Origin: Daucus carota subsp. sativus
Lineage: Eukaryota > Streptophyta > Magnoliopsida > Apiales > Apiaceae
Length of the DNA stretch: 64,000 bases
Direction of reading: 5' to 3'
Assembly (NCBI RefSeq): GCF_001625215.2
Contig: NC_030383.2
Span: 59,014,949-59,078,948 of the forward strand
The first letter of the stretch is position 1, and every line of letters starts with the position of its first letter. Both the position numbers and the translations under genes were made by a program. Of the stretch, positions 10,729 to 21,754 are shown in pieces. The notes beneath the pieces were generated by a model. It was given only the letters and a program-made list of their open reading frames with translations. It searched no databases and was not told the DNA's origin.

Positions 10729-11411
10729 TAGGGGTGAACACGGGTTGAGTCGGTCGGATTAGGGGGAGTAAAACGACCTAACCCAATTAGTTCGGTTTAT
10801 AAAAAATTAACCCATTGACTAAAAAACATATACATAACCCAACCTTGCTAATTAAAATTCGGGATGGGTTGGTTCGGTTTGGGCCGGGTTTCACAAGAAA
10901 AAAAGAAAAATCTGCCCCTGTCAATGATGCAAATCTGCCTGCACTTCATAATACATAACAAAATGTTGTCCAAATAAACATCCATTCCAGTTATGAATTA
11001 ACATAGCTTTCTATTATATTTAGTTATCAGAAGTTCAGAGCAATTCTAGTTTTAGCATCTGGTGAGTTGTAAATGAATTTACAAGTTGATTGGTCGTTCA
11101 ACAGTGTGTACAAAGATTGAGGATAAAATTGTGCATAAAACTCAGAAAACAATTCAGAATTGCTCATAAAACTGCTTCAGAATTCTGTTAAAAATAACTA
11201 AAAACCGTTTATTTTAGTTGTTTGTATAAACGGGTTGAGTCGGGTTGGTTAAGGGTTATAATATGTTAAACTCTAACCCAACCCAATTTATTCGGGTTTT
11301 TTTTAAATTAACCCATTTAATTATCGGTTTCATATGGTTCGGTTTAATCGGTTGAAAAGAGGGTTGGTTTGGGTGGGGTTTTGCGGTTTGGGTTGGTTTT
11401 GTTCACCCCTA
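10729..11411. mobile_element. hAT-type non-autonomous element with GGGTTGG motifs
   Basis: 683 bp with terminal inverted repeats TAGGGGTGAACA / TGTTCACCCCTA and near-identical 8-bp flanks CCCAGGAT (10721-10728) and CCCAGGAC (11412-11419). Subterminal zones are rich in degenerate CGGGTTGAGTCGG / GGTTTGGGTTGG and their inverse AACCCAACC. The ends are almost those of the 1157-1831 element, but the interior motif differs. It lies 5' of hydrolase copy 2 and is missing 5' of copy 1, so it inserted after the duplication. Confidence 0.88.
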
Positions 11412-11419
11412 CCCAGGAC

Positions 11420-12217
11420 CACAACAGCGCTTCTAGATGCCAGTTGACTCAGCTTCTATAAACAGTTGACTCAGCTTCTATAAAGAGCCTGCAAACCTCA
11501 ATGTTTCCCCGCAATGAACTGGCCATGGTGATCTCTTAAAATAAGAAAATATAAATAAATAAAAATGTTGATGTAAAGTTTGAACGATATTGGTAAACAT
11601 ATCATTGTCAATTGGTCAACATCAGTTAAACTAATGCTCCTCAGAGCCTCCGGCAGTATTTAACTTTTGCACCCATAATAAAAAAATCTATACTTATATA
11701 TATCACAGTCTTCTCTCAAAAGAATTTAATTATTAAAATATTTCAGTCAACAAAAGAAGCAACAAAAGAAGCATCGTAAAGTATTAACTTTGTTCGGTAC
11801 CCAAGTCGGCTAGATGACAATTGTGTTTGTGTGACATATATTTGTTACACCTACTAATGATACCCAATCAGCTAATTACACGTTTTTTTATTGTACAGTT
11901 TCTTTGTAAGCATGCAGAAACTTCTTGTGGTATTTTGACTATATTGTCCCATTTCGATCAGCAATCTTATATATTTATATACGGCGGATTGTAATTTAGA
12001 GAAAGGGTACTATCATCAGCTGCTCGGGAAGGACTCGGACAAGTTCTCCCTCTTCAATTTTCTGCTTGTTTTCTTCAAGCAGGTATGTGTACTACTTCAC
12101 TTTTATCTTATGTATTATTTACGTAAACAGCGCGGTAAATATGTTGTAGCAGTCGTATCCTGTGAACCTGACCAGTAATGGCCAGTAAATGTATGTGTGT
12201 AAATTTACACTTGGATT
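11420..12217 (+). other. Upstream region and leader exon of hydrolase copy 2
   Basis: Matches the upstream region of copy 1 from about 11590. A leader exon ends at about 12080 (TTCAAGCAG then GTATGT), equivalent to 5176 in copy 1. The long leader intron runs to the acceptor at 13169 and contains the 12218-12388 insertion. A short tandem (CAGTTGACTCAGCTTCTATA twice) lies near 11440-11481. Confidence 0.6.
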
Positions 12218-12388
12218 AAAAGGCTGTCTGGATAAGTTTAGAATAAGTTTTTTTGCTTAAAGTGAATTAGAAGTTAGAAGCAAGTTAAGAATTATAATTG
12301 ATTAAAGTGTTTGAGAAAGAATGAGTTAGTATTCTCATCTCGACTTTTTACACAAACAGTATGAGTAAGTGATTCTGACCAAACACCA
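12218..12388. mobile_element. Small MITE-like insertion in leader intron of copy 2
   Basis: Copy 1 reads GGGATTAAGTTTCC around 5305. Copy 2 has the same flanks (GGATTAA at about 12213 and AAGTTTCC at 12388) separated by about 170 bp starting GGCTGTCTGGATAAG and ending GACCAAACACC. The ends are weak inverse relatives (CTGTCTGG/CCAAACA). Copy 1 serves as the empty site. The hAT family is likely from the GCTGTTTGG-type ends but not proved. Confidence 0.7.
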
Positions 12389-13171
12389 AGTTTCCGGTGA
12401 ACTGAATAGCTTCTGGGTTTGTTTTTAAAGTAGTCCAGTCAGCTGTTTAGGAGCTCCTGCTTGCTATTTTCATGTATCTAAACTATTGTAGATGGACATT
12501 CATTGCTGCCCTTATGATATAAAACTGTCGGTGCTCATGTTCTTTGACTTTAGAGATATCTTGTTCGGGGGTCGATTCAGTTCAGAGTTATAATCGGTTT
12601 CAACGGATTAATGATAATCAATGAAGTCTAATAGATAATAGTTGACTTAAATTCGACCCTGAGTTTAGCGGAATTGTGGTAAAATCTTGTAGAATTGGTT
12701 TTTACTTTCTTGTAGTAGGTGGTACTAGACGAATTGGCCTTTTTTTACTTTCGGGTTTTTGATCATGTATGTGTTCATAAAATGTGTCAGACTTGCTCAA
12801 ATATAATGAAACTGAATGTCATTTTGACTGATGGCGCAGATGTTACTGACATATCACAAAATTTAGAACAATTGTGTATATTTCACACAATATGTTCACA
12901 GTCAAAATTTAGGAACCAATTGGGTAACACATTTGGACTAATGGTGTCCGGTCATATTTGGGTAATGGAGATGTGTGGTGTCATATTTTGTTTCGTGTCT
13001 CGGTATTGGTGGTGTCAATTTTGAGTTGATTAGTGTTGGTGATTCATGTTAGAAATTGCCACTCCAATTTGTGCAGATTTTCTTTAACGTCTGAAGTTGA
13101 ATCCTTGCTTTGAACCTTATGATTTCTGCTGTTAAACTTACACACAACTGACGTAGTTACTTTCTCCAGTT

Positions 13172-15113
13172 ATGACATTAAAGGTAGCACTGGCAGCAGT
13201 TGTATGTCTCGTAGGCTGGGCATATGTTGCAATAATTAAGCCGCCTCCCGCCAAAGTTTGTGGAACACCAGGAGGCCCTCCTGTTACTTCTCCGCGAGTG
13301 AGACTCTCTGATGGCAGACATTTAGCTTACAAAGAGGAGGGAGTTCCGAAAGAAAACGCCAAGTACAAAATCATAACAATGCATGGCTATGCTAGTTCCA
13401 AAGAATTCAATCTCATTTTTTCTCAGGTAAATTATACTCATTTCTAACTTACAGTGGCTTTTAAAAAAAATTACTTGTTTTTTCCTCCTATGTAGTTCGC
13501 CTTGTATCAAGTCCGGTTCTTGCAATTTTTAATGTAATATGCTAATAGCTGTGTTATAATATTCAGAAACTCATAGACGACCTCCAGATATATCTGCTGT
13601 CATTTGATAGAGCTGGTTATGGAGATAGTGATCCAAATCCAAAGCGCTCAGTAAAGAGCGAGGCATTTGATATACAAGAACTGGCAGACATATTGAAGAT
13701 CGGCTCTAAGTTTTATGTCATTGGAGTATCAATGGGAGGATACTCTGCTTGGAGTTGCTTAAAATACATACCACACAGGCATGTACTTACTTTATCTTCT
13801 ACGCAGTTGCTTCATATTTTTGCTTCCTTCCCAATAACTGTTTTTTTGCAGATTGTCAGGAGCTGCACTAGTCGTTCCAGTTGTGAACTTCTGGTGGCCC
13901 AGCGTTCCTACAAGTCTGTATAAAGAAACCTTGGGTTCTCTAACCTTTCAAGACCAATTGGCAATCCGGGTTTCTCATTATGCTCCTTGGCTCTATTACT
14001 GGTGGCTAACTCAAAAATGGTTCCCTACCTTCTCCATCGGTCAACCTAACAGCCCCCTTTTCAGTTACTCGGATCATGAGGCATTTAAGAATATGCTTAG
14101 CATCATAGGAAGTAAGAAGGTAAATAATTTATTCATGATAATAATATTAATTCAGTGGGCTAAGCAGTTTTATTTTTAATTACGTACTAGAACAGAGTTT
14201 TATTGCATTATGATTTGTTTTTGCTATAAATTAATTATTACTCTTAGGGTAACACAAATTAGGAAAGTATCTGTGTTTCTACGGGGTAGATGCATTTGTG
14301 ATGTATGTCCCTATATTTAGGAGATTTTGCAACAATGTCGATGTGTGAAAAAATAATTACTTCCAAGTGGCACGCTGTTTGTGGAACATAGGTGTACTGT
14401 TCTAGGATCATTCTTTATCGACTTAGCACCTCAAACTCATCGTCTGTTGCATGTTTGGAAATGACAGATCATAGAACATTGCTGGAATCATTTGATGGGA
14501 GATAATACTTGTTGAAGTGTATATACATTACTCTGATTGTATCACAAGGTCTTTAATGTTCTGTTTAGAAATTGAAAATTATATGCAATACCAGGGCTTA
14601 CATCTATCAGCAGTCGGCCTCTTGAAACATTCCAGGAAACTCTAATTCACATCGTTTTTAAGTTTTTTGAATAAGTATTTTGCTTGGCCAATGTCATTGA
14701 GATTTAGAAGTCTAGGTATGTGTTTCAAGCATATAGTTTTCGTCAAGCAAAAACTAGAAGAGTAAAGAAATTTTGTGCTGACTGTTCACTCTTTTATCTG
14801 ATGTATTATTCAGTTGACGAATGATAAAGCACGACAGCAAGGTGATTACGAGTCTTTGGTCCGGGACATGATTACTGGGTACGGAAACTGGGAGTTTGAT
14901 CCTACTGAAATTGCAAATCCTTTCCCTAACAATGAAGGCTCAGTTCACATTTGGCAAGGCTTTGACGATAAGATAATTCCATATCAACTTAATCGTCATA
15001 TCTCAGAAAAGCTTCCATGGGTTCGATACCATGAGATTCCTGATAGTGGACACCTTTTGGCATTTAAAGGCAACAATTCTGATGTCATTTTGCAAGAATT
15101 AGTACTTGGATGA
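13172..15113 (+). CDS. Alpha/beta-hydrolase fold protein, copy 2
   Basis: Tandem paralogue of the gene at 6007, also 344 aa. Coding exons are 13172-13426, 13567-13778, 13852-14119 and 14814-15113. The N-terminal anchor, the GVSMGG nucleophile elbow (Ser140), the GFDDKIIP acid loop and the DSGHLLAF histidine are conserved, so the enzyme should be active. Differences include KLIDDLQI in place of EVIDNLQV at the start of exon 2, GYGDSD in place of GYGESD, and AIIKPPPAK in place of AILKPPPTK. Intron 2 uses a GC donor (AG then GCATGT, 13779-13780) where copy 1 has GTATGG. Intron 3 is 694 bp against 312 bp in copy 1. Reading frames are open, so this is not a pseudogene on sequence evidence. Confidence 0.92.
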
Positions 15114-15860
15114 AATAGAAGTTTCCCGTAGTGGTAAGTTGGTATTCTTGATCAATAAATTGCCTTTCTGATTGTAATCCGTGTGACTGATTTATGTATT
15201 CGCTCAGTCTTGATTCCTGGTGGGTACTTCTGATTTATGTATGCATGAAACTTTTTAAGATAAGCTAATTCCATATAAATGAAATTGTTCTGCTTCGCAT
15301 AACTTTCAATGGAATTATTACTACCATGCATGAAATTCCTGTGCGGGAAACCAACTTGCTCAATTTTCCTGGCATTTTGGTTATAGATTCACTTCAAGAA
15401 TGCAGAATGATATATATCTTGTTTCATAGCTGAAACTAGAATTAGAATTAAGATAAGCTTAATGGTTGAAGAAGAGTTAAAATAGTAACTGACAGTCCTG
15501 TTCTGAATATACAAGGAAGAAGGTTACAGAATATAGACATATCCGAGTCGCCTTTGACATAGTCGTATTGCCTTCTTCCGCTATCTAGAAGTTGAGAATT
15601 TGAATCTTGTGGAATGTGTGCAAGAGTCCTGACTATCAGATATATATAAGCACACAGCCTGGTTAAAAGTTGTTGAAGTGGTTATGCCCTGAAGATTGCA
15701 GCATATGCAAGCCTGTGCTGGTTGTTTGGCATGAACCGTCATTCCCGATCAGGTTTCTGCAAAATGTACATTATATTCATTACTATAGAAGGGGGAAAGA
15801 AATTTATTCTGAAGATTTAATGCAGTATATCATGAATAGAGAAGAAAAAATATTAGGTTC
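15114..15860. other. Convergent 3' flank of hydrolase copy 2 and TGA gene
   Basis: 3' regions of two convergently transcribed genes. The match to the 3' flank of copy 1 ends at about 15655. The open frame across 15670-15921 resembles no family and overlaps the last TGA exon antisense, so it is not called. Confidence 0.55.
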
Positions 15861-18098
15861 TTACTGGTGTGGATGTGGCCGTGATGCCCAAAGGGAACTT
15901 AGTGCTCTCAGGCGGCCATAGTATTCCCCGATCACCAGAAAACATTTTGCAGCTTGTCGAACTGTAAATATCCTATGCAGTTGGTGAAGAGTTTGTTGCC
16001 TTAAGTTATCAGCCTGCAATTTATGATTAAAACTAATCATGAACAGATTGAACTTTATAGTAGTCGAAGAATCAGTGACTATAGTATGATTGACTATCAG
16101 CAGCACATGGTTCATGGACTTTATAATATTGCAGAATATCTGATAGCTCTTGTTACCTGACGAACGAAGCCTTCAAGATTGGCAAGCTTTCCAAGAGCAA
16201 CAGCCATATGATGCATTCCATCGCTAACAGATCCAATGGCGATTGTATCAATTAGAGATTGTTGTAATTGATCAAGTCCCTGAGACAGGGCTGCCTCTGC
16301 CTGCTGTGAAGAATGCTGAAGGCTGTATATGTCCATGAGTTGCTGCTCAGTTAGCAAGTCCAGTTGAGATATTAACATCTGAACAGTTAGTGGTAATTGG
16401 TTAGCGAAAGTTTAAAGTGTCGGCATTGATATATGTTGATCAGAGCTAAAAATCAAACCTTAATTAGGTCTGAAGGCCTGAAGCCACCTAGCCACAGAAA
16501 GCAATGTTCAGCTGGACTAGTCCACATTCCTGTGATCAAGTGAAAGACATCTGATTTGGCTGCTACTCCTTTCAGGTGGAAAATTTCATCATAATGTGCG
16601 ATGTGTCTGTCTACTATTGTCCGTAAATCACTGTCAGATAAATGTGCCTGCAATGCTGTCCGAAGCTCTGCCATGTGCCTGTGGTCATCATCCAACCATC
16701 TTGCATATTCCATGTCAAATATGGCAGCACCTAAAATTGTAGCCAATGGCAAAAATTCTAGTGTGAAGGAATTAACGTTGTCTTCTTAAGAATGTAAGGG
16801 CGACATTATATCAGACATCTTTAGTAAAAATTGACACATAAACTGTCAGAGGGATACAATGAAAGACAAACAATTAGCTTACCTTGGCTGATGTTACCGA
16901 AACCACTGCTACCTCCCAGCAGCAAACCCTGCTTTTTAGAAATATGATTAGTCACAAAACATTAACAAAATGCTGTTATTGTGATAGAAGACTTAAACAT
17001 GCTGATCATAAGGACCTGAGTTTGTGACTGTTGAAGGTCCTGCTCAATCTGGGAAAGCCTTATTCTGCTAGATTCCAGCTGCTGCACATAGGCCTGCAAA
17101 AATGAGAGAAAGATCAATTCTGTAATGCTGGTTTACGATATAGGGACATGATTCTGCTATTTGTTTTTGTAGATAAAGTTACCTTCTTTCTAAGCCTGCT
17201 CTTCTTAGCTGCTTCTCGGTTTTGTGCCAAACGTCTTAATGTCTGAATCACATTCAAGAGGAGATTTTTTACTTAGAGATCAAAACTCTCTCTCTCAGAA
17301 AAGTGGAAAGATCAAACAAAGCATTTCAATTCAAAAAATAAAGCACTCAAAAAAAAGTTAATATCTAACTTATGAAGTATTAGACATAATGAATAATTTA
17401 TTTTTCTTGAAATGGCCAATTACAGGTATTTAAGTACCCACGCACACAGCTTCTCCGCTCAAGGCTCGTACCCTCAGGTAAACCAGAACTAGCTACATCC
17501 AACATGTTCTTTAAAAAAAAGAACTTTCCGCATATAAGATTATATGTTATTACCTTCGCATCGGATGTTCTCTCAGATGTTGCACCAGGTCCCCTTCTCT
17601 GCAACATTAGAGGATAGTAGAGGTGTAAATAATTTTCCATTAAATTACTGATAAGCATGTCTCAGACATGATAAGAGATTAATAATGACTAAACCGTCTA
17701 CTAAATCAGCTAATCATGTATACCCTTTTATATTTGAAGCTATCTAAGATAGATTAGAGTCTTAAGTCTTAACTAAATATAAGCTAAGCTACATTTATGG
17801 TATTTAGTGAGTGAGGCCAAATCAAAGTAATAATGTAAGTTATGACATGTAGAAGGAGTTCTCCTCTACTCATGACTTGCTAGACAAGGTCACATCAGAA
17901 ATCCTACAAAGATCATTAGAATCTTTTTCTGTTGATTTTCCCAAGTTGAAATTTTCTTCTAAAAAAGAAAAAAGGGAAGATGGTTATAAAGATGCCATCT
18001 TTATTTCTTGGAAAATGAAAAGAGAAGTGGGAGAAATAGGGAACCTTTTCTGTGTGTTGATTTTCTGATGGTCTTGGTCTTAGACTATCACTTGCCAT
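15861..18098 (-). CDS. TGA9/TGA10-type bZIP transcription factor, N-terminally truncated
   Basis: Plant group-D bZIP factor that would bind TGACG-type elements in the nucleus. Exons in transcript order are 18098-18045, 17598-17554, 17242-17183, 17093-17016, 16928-16883, 16730-16459, 16378-16157 and 16013-15861, all in phase. From ATG 18098 they give 309 aa. The basic region NREAAKKSRLRKK keeps the N-x7-R spacing but has Lys where family members usually have Arg (REAARKSR). A leucine zipper (AYVQQLESSRIRLSQIEQDL) and a complete DOG1 domain (AIFDMEYARWLDDD, PAEHCFLWLGGFRPSDLI, HSSQQAEAALSQGL, ADNLRQQTLHQLHR) follow. QGLLLGG after the zipper and the DOG1 wording place it in the TGA9/10 clade. 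The N-terminal half of the ancestral protein is broken (see 18045-18273), so the start at 18098 is a suggestion and the locus may be a pseudogene. Confidence 0.82.
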
Positions 18099-18273
18099 GA
18101 GTTTTGTCTGGTGCTGTAGTACTTGCAGATGCTTCTGGTCAAAAGACTTATAAAACTGAAGATGCTTTTTTACTTATTACAGATTCTGGTACTAAACAGC
18201 CTTTAATATTACTTTAATGTGTGTCTGATGATGATCCTTAATCAGCACTCTCTTCTCTTGATCTTGAACTGCC
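18045..18273 (-). pseudogene. Decayed N-terminal exon of the TGA9/10-like gene
   Basis: A clear exon on the minus strand, running from acceptor ACACAG (18274 side) to donor AAG/GTTCCC (18044 side). In one frame it reads GSSRSREESAD, stop, GSSSDTH, stop, then PESVISKKASSVL, stop. After an extra T near 18141-18144 it continues in the next frame as DQKHLQVLQHQTKLMASDS to the splice site. These pieces follow the TGA9 N-terminal order (GSSKS..ES.DSGS, PESPISKKASS, FDQKHLQ, MANDS). The in-frame stops are at 18238-18240, 18214-18216 and 18148-18150. The exon is 229 bp, one base more than a multiple of three, as a single-base insertion predicts. Only the part after ATG 18098 is still usable. Confidence 0.82.
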
Positions 18274-18519
18274 CTGTGTTGCAAATCAAAAAACGCCGTT
18301 AATGTATATAATACACAAGACCTGAAATTAGAAAAGTCATTTTTTCGCGAGGGAGGTCAACGTTGTTCTAAAGAAAGATTATCAGAGAATGGATTTCGAA
18401 GAGGAGCAGACAAAAGTACCGGTTGAATGAGTGCTTCCTACATATTTGCTTGCTCTTGTTCAGATATTTTAATTTACAGAAAAAACATATAACACGAAAA
18501 TTTAAATTTTACAACAGAC

Positions 18520-18600
18520 GAGCACAGTAGAATTCGGGGATAGCCTAGAGGTGCTGCAGGTCTAGCAGATGTTGCACAAAGCACTGTAGCAGAATCTATA
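18520..18600 (-). pseudogene. Possible remnant of the preceding TGA exon
   Basis: The minus strand can be read ATSARPAAPLGYPRIL here, which recalls the TAGRPAATLEMFPSWP stretch that precedes the GSSKS segment in TGA9. No clean splice sites or longer open frame accompany it. If real, the upstream exons are also eroding. Weak evidence, based on one short resemblance. Confidence 0.35.
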
Positions 18601-20380
18601 AAAACCAGCAAAAACATATGAAATTTATCACCCACCCTCTTCCCCCATGAACAGAAACAGTCACAGATTCACATTCTAAATCCCCAGTCTCCTATGTAAT
18701 TAATCAAAACTCCCATAACAAAACTACAAGAAAAATATTAAAGAACTCATACAAGGGAAGATTTTGATTTAACATTTCAGCGGTAGCAGTTTCATTTTTT
18801 CTAACTAGTAAATTTGATGCAAATAGAATAAAGAAACCTGAAGCCTACACAATCTGGCTTGAACATGAACAGACTCAGAAACCTTCTTTTCCCGGATAAT
18901 TCATAAAGATTGTGTTTCGAAAACAAGAAGTTGAAAATTATACAAGAGCAAACATGAGATGAAACAGTACTGAAACACTGCAAAACTACTATGACTTACC
19001 ATGCAAGAATTTTTTTTTGTAAACAATGATTAGTATCCTAAGGAGAGCATTTGTGAAATGGAAATACATATAACTCACCAAGATTTACTTAGAGGCTAAG
19101 CCTTGTTTCAGAAAGGCCTAATGAGTGAAAGACACAAGAAACATAAAAAGATCAAAGCTTTATAAATCTAAGTTGCCACCACAAAAGGGTCCCTCTATCT
19201 TGTATTTACTTTCTGTACCTTTTCTTTTTTCTGTTGAAAGAAACCTAATTGCACTTGAGGATTCTGTTGGAGTAGCTTTGTTTTATCCTCTTCTGTTGTT
19301 GTAATAATTGGTTTGTATCAGATTTTGAGATTCATCCCATGGTCAGAAGATCTTGTCCTGACAAAACTTGGCTCAGAACCTCTTTATGGCTTTGTGGGGT
19401 TTGATGATTAGGGACTAAAGTTTATATTAAAAAAAATGCACACACACACACATGTATTATATTTATTTTTGTCTGGTAGACTTTTTTGAGTTTTTATTAT
19501 ATAAAAAACACGGGGATGGCCCATGACAATCAATTGTGGACAACCATCTGTCGCGGATTTTTCCAGCTGAAAGATAAGTTTTTTTATTGACTGATAAAAA
19601 CCGCGGATGGATGAATACATCAATAGCTTGTTAGGGACCCGCTCTAAACGATAAAAGATATAAGTAGGGTCTTTGAACTTTGGCTCCAACTCCACCCTCC
19701 ATCTTTCCAGTCCCAACTGCCTTTGTCTTATAGTTGGACCTTTTGCAGGGCTCCTCCAACACATGCTACTGCTATTACTAAAATGCAGATAATTGAATAT
19801 AAAAATACAATGGATCAAATTTATGGTTGTTCTCTTGGAATTTGATTGTACTACAACTACTTTTCACTGCCTTAGAAAAATAGACATTCAAAGTCTAGTT
19901 CAGATTGTTAATTATTTCAGTAAAATGTACTATTTAATATTCATGTCCTTGTTTTGATTGATCTTCTATAGATAGACAAGTAACTAGCTCTTTTGACCAA
20001 GATTACAAAATGAAGATGATGATAAATAGAAGAAACAAAGGAGGATTAACAAATGTTTTGACTTTAATATTGCTTTAGTTGTTTATGCACTTGAAACCAA
20101 TAATACATTTGATAATTTTATATAACCACATTGTATAAAAGGCAGGATTAAAATACTTGATAAATAAATCCTAGAATTAGAGAAGGATTAGTGTTGTATT
20201 ATTATCTCTTTTTTGATTGGTAGGCAGCATATATTCCCTTTCACCACCTAAACCTTTAAGCCATGCCATATCAAGATTCCACTAATATAAACTTGTTTCA
20301 CTGAATGATACATGTGTCCTTATGTAGAGCTCCAGGGCAGAGTGGATTTAGTTATATGTTTCTCAATATATATAACACCT
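18601..20380. other. Region upstream of the TGA gene, no gene called
   Basis: Contains a short CA run near 19440 and AT-rich sequence. A 136-codon minus frame at 19408-19818 resembles no family. Original first exons of the TGA gene were not found here. Confidence 0.45.
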
Positions 20381-20399
20381 TTGTTAGGTGACTCTTGCG

Positions 20400-20735
20400 C
20401 GGAGTCGAGAGTAGGTCTGTAATTCGGGCCGAGCAAGCCGAGTTTCGAGTCGGACGTAATTTGAGCCGAGGTTAATTGAGTCAGGCGAGCCGGCTCGTTT
20501 ATTTACTCGAGCCAAAACTTCTGCCGAACTCGATTAGTTTAATTTTACGAGTCGAACCGAGCTGACTCATTTAGCTAAACGAGTCAATTTTAACGAGTCG
20601 GCTCAACTGACTCGTTTAATTTTACACTTAATCGAGTCTAAACATTTACACAAACTAGACTCATTTAATTTCATGAGTCGAATCGAGCCGGATTGTTTAA
20701 TTAAACGAGTATGAAATCTTGTTTGAGCCTGGCTC
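20400..20735. repeat. GAGTCG/CGAGCC motif-rich repeat block
   Basis: About 330 bp dense in degenerate GAGTCG, CGAGCC, GGCTCG and CGACTC words in both orientations, starting near TAGGTCTGTAATTCGGGCC. The style matches the subterminal regions of the hAT elements in this window. Terminal repeats and a target duplication could not be defined, so it is probably a degraded element. Confidence 0.55.
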
Positions 20736-21263
20736 GTATACGCATGTGTATACTTGCTCTCCCTAAATTGACTTATGATAACCATGTAGAGGCACACAAG
20801 AGGTTAAGGGATTAATAAAAAACCTACAGGTGATAATGTGAAATTTTGATTTATGATGCATGTATCCAAACACCAAAACAATATAAAAAAAAATGTAAGT
20901 GAGAAATTGACTATGTATAATTGCGACATTATGTTGTTTCAACTACCAATCTACCATTATACTAAGGATGATTCTCTGGGGGAGGAATCATGGAGTATAT
21001 GACTTGAAACTTACATGAACTATGAAATTATACAAAAGAAAATTTTAAAAAAAATATTATCCGTAAAAGATATGATACAGAGGAGCTTCTTTCTCAGATA
21101 GGAAATAGAGATCTGAGGCTAATAAATTGCATAAATTTGGATACCTCCTGCTACATGAAGTAACTAAGATAAGCTCGCTCATGTTTGCAGACTCTGAGGT
21201 TTGAAATCATCCATACTCAAAAGGAAGAACATCGACGCTGCTATGTACTGCAGGTAAAGGCCT

Positions 21264-21646
21264 ATTGGTTGTGGCAAGTACTAGGGGACACCAATTCCTT
21301 CAACGTGTCCTTAACGTGTTCTAAAGCATCAATATCATCAAAAATATTTGATTCTGACTTAAGAGTCCCTATATCACAATCCAATTTTTCCTTCCATTCT
21401 GCAAATAGAGTTTTTTCAATAGGAATATGTTTTGGCGGAACCTTTTGTTTTTTCATCTAGTCTACCAAAAGGTCCAAAACTGTCCGCGGAAGCAAGGTGG
21501 TGGAGTGGCGGTGTTACATTGTTTCCAGGCTTCATCATCAGAAGCTCACCAGCGCCAGGCTGGGAAACCTCCTTGTGATTATTCTTCTGCGCCTGCAAAG
21601 CAATGACAACCGCATCGCCTGGCAAAATTTTAAGCTTAGTGACTTC
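21264..21646 (-). pseudogene. Broken fragment of a plant AAA-ATPase (MSP1/ATAD1-like group)
   Basis: On the minus strand the frame KLKILPGDAVVIALQAQ ... SADSFGPFGRLDEKTK shifts by one frame to VPPKHIPIEKTLFAEWKEKL, then DIGTLKSESN, then IFDDIDALEHVKDTLKELV, and stops soon after. The order and wording match the region before the AAA core of plant proteins of the At1g02890/At4g02480 type (LPENIVVIASQTQ..., DSFGRLHERSK, LLSDWKEQLERDTETLKAQAN, FDDIGALENVKDTLKELV). Residues that normally lie between KAQAN and FDDIGALE are missing. No Walker A or B motif follows. A frameshift, an internal deletion and the missing core make this a dead fragment, perhaps carried by a transposon. Confidence 0.8.
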
Positions 21647-21754
21647 TCTATGTGTTTTATAAACATAATTAATGGACTAGTTTTACATTGTTGTTAAGCA
21701 ACTTCTAAGAGTTGATTAATTGCAAGCCTTCCCCTATTCGCCTCCTGTTTGGGC

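Noticed and set aside
15670..15921. 83-codon plus-strand open frame
   Set aside because: It overlaps the last TGA exon antisense, resembles no family and has no splice or promoter support.
16601..16789. 62-codon plus-strand frame
   Set aside because: Antisense shadow of the DOG1-coding exon of the TGA gene.
19408..19818. 136-codon minus-strand frame
   Set aside because: No recognisable domain, AT-biased codons, includes a CA microsatellite. Probably chance.
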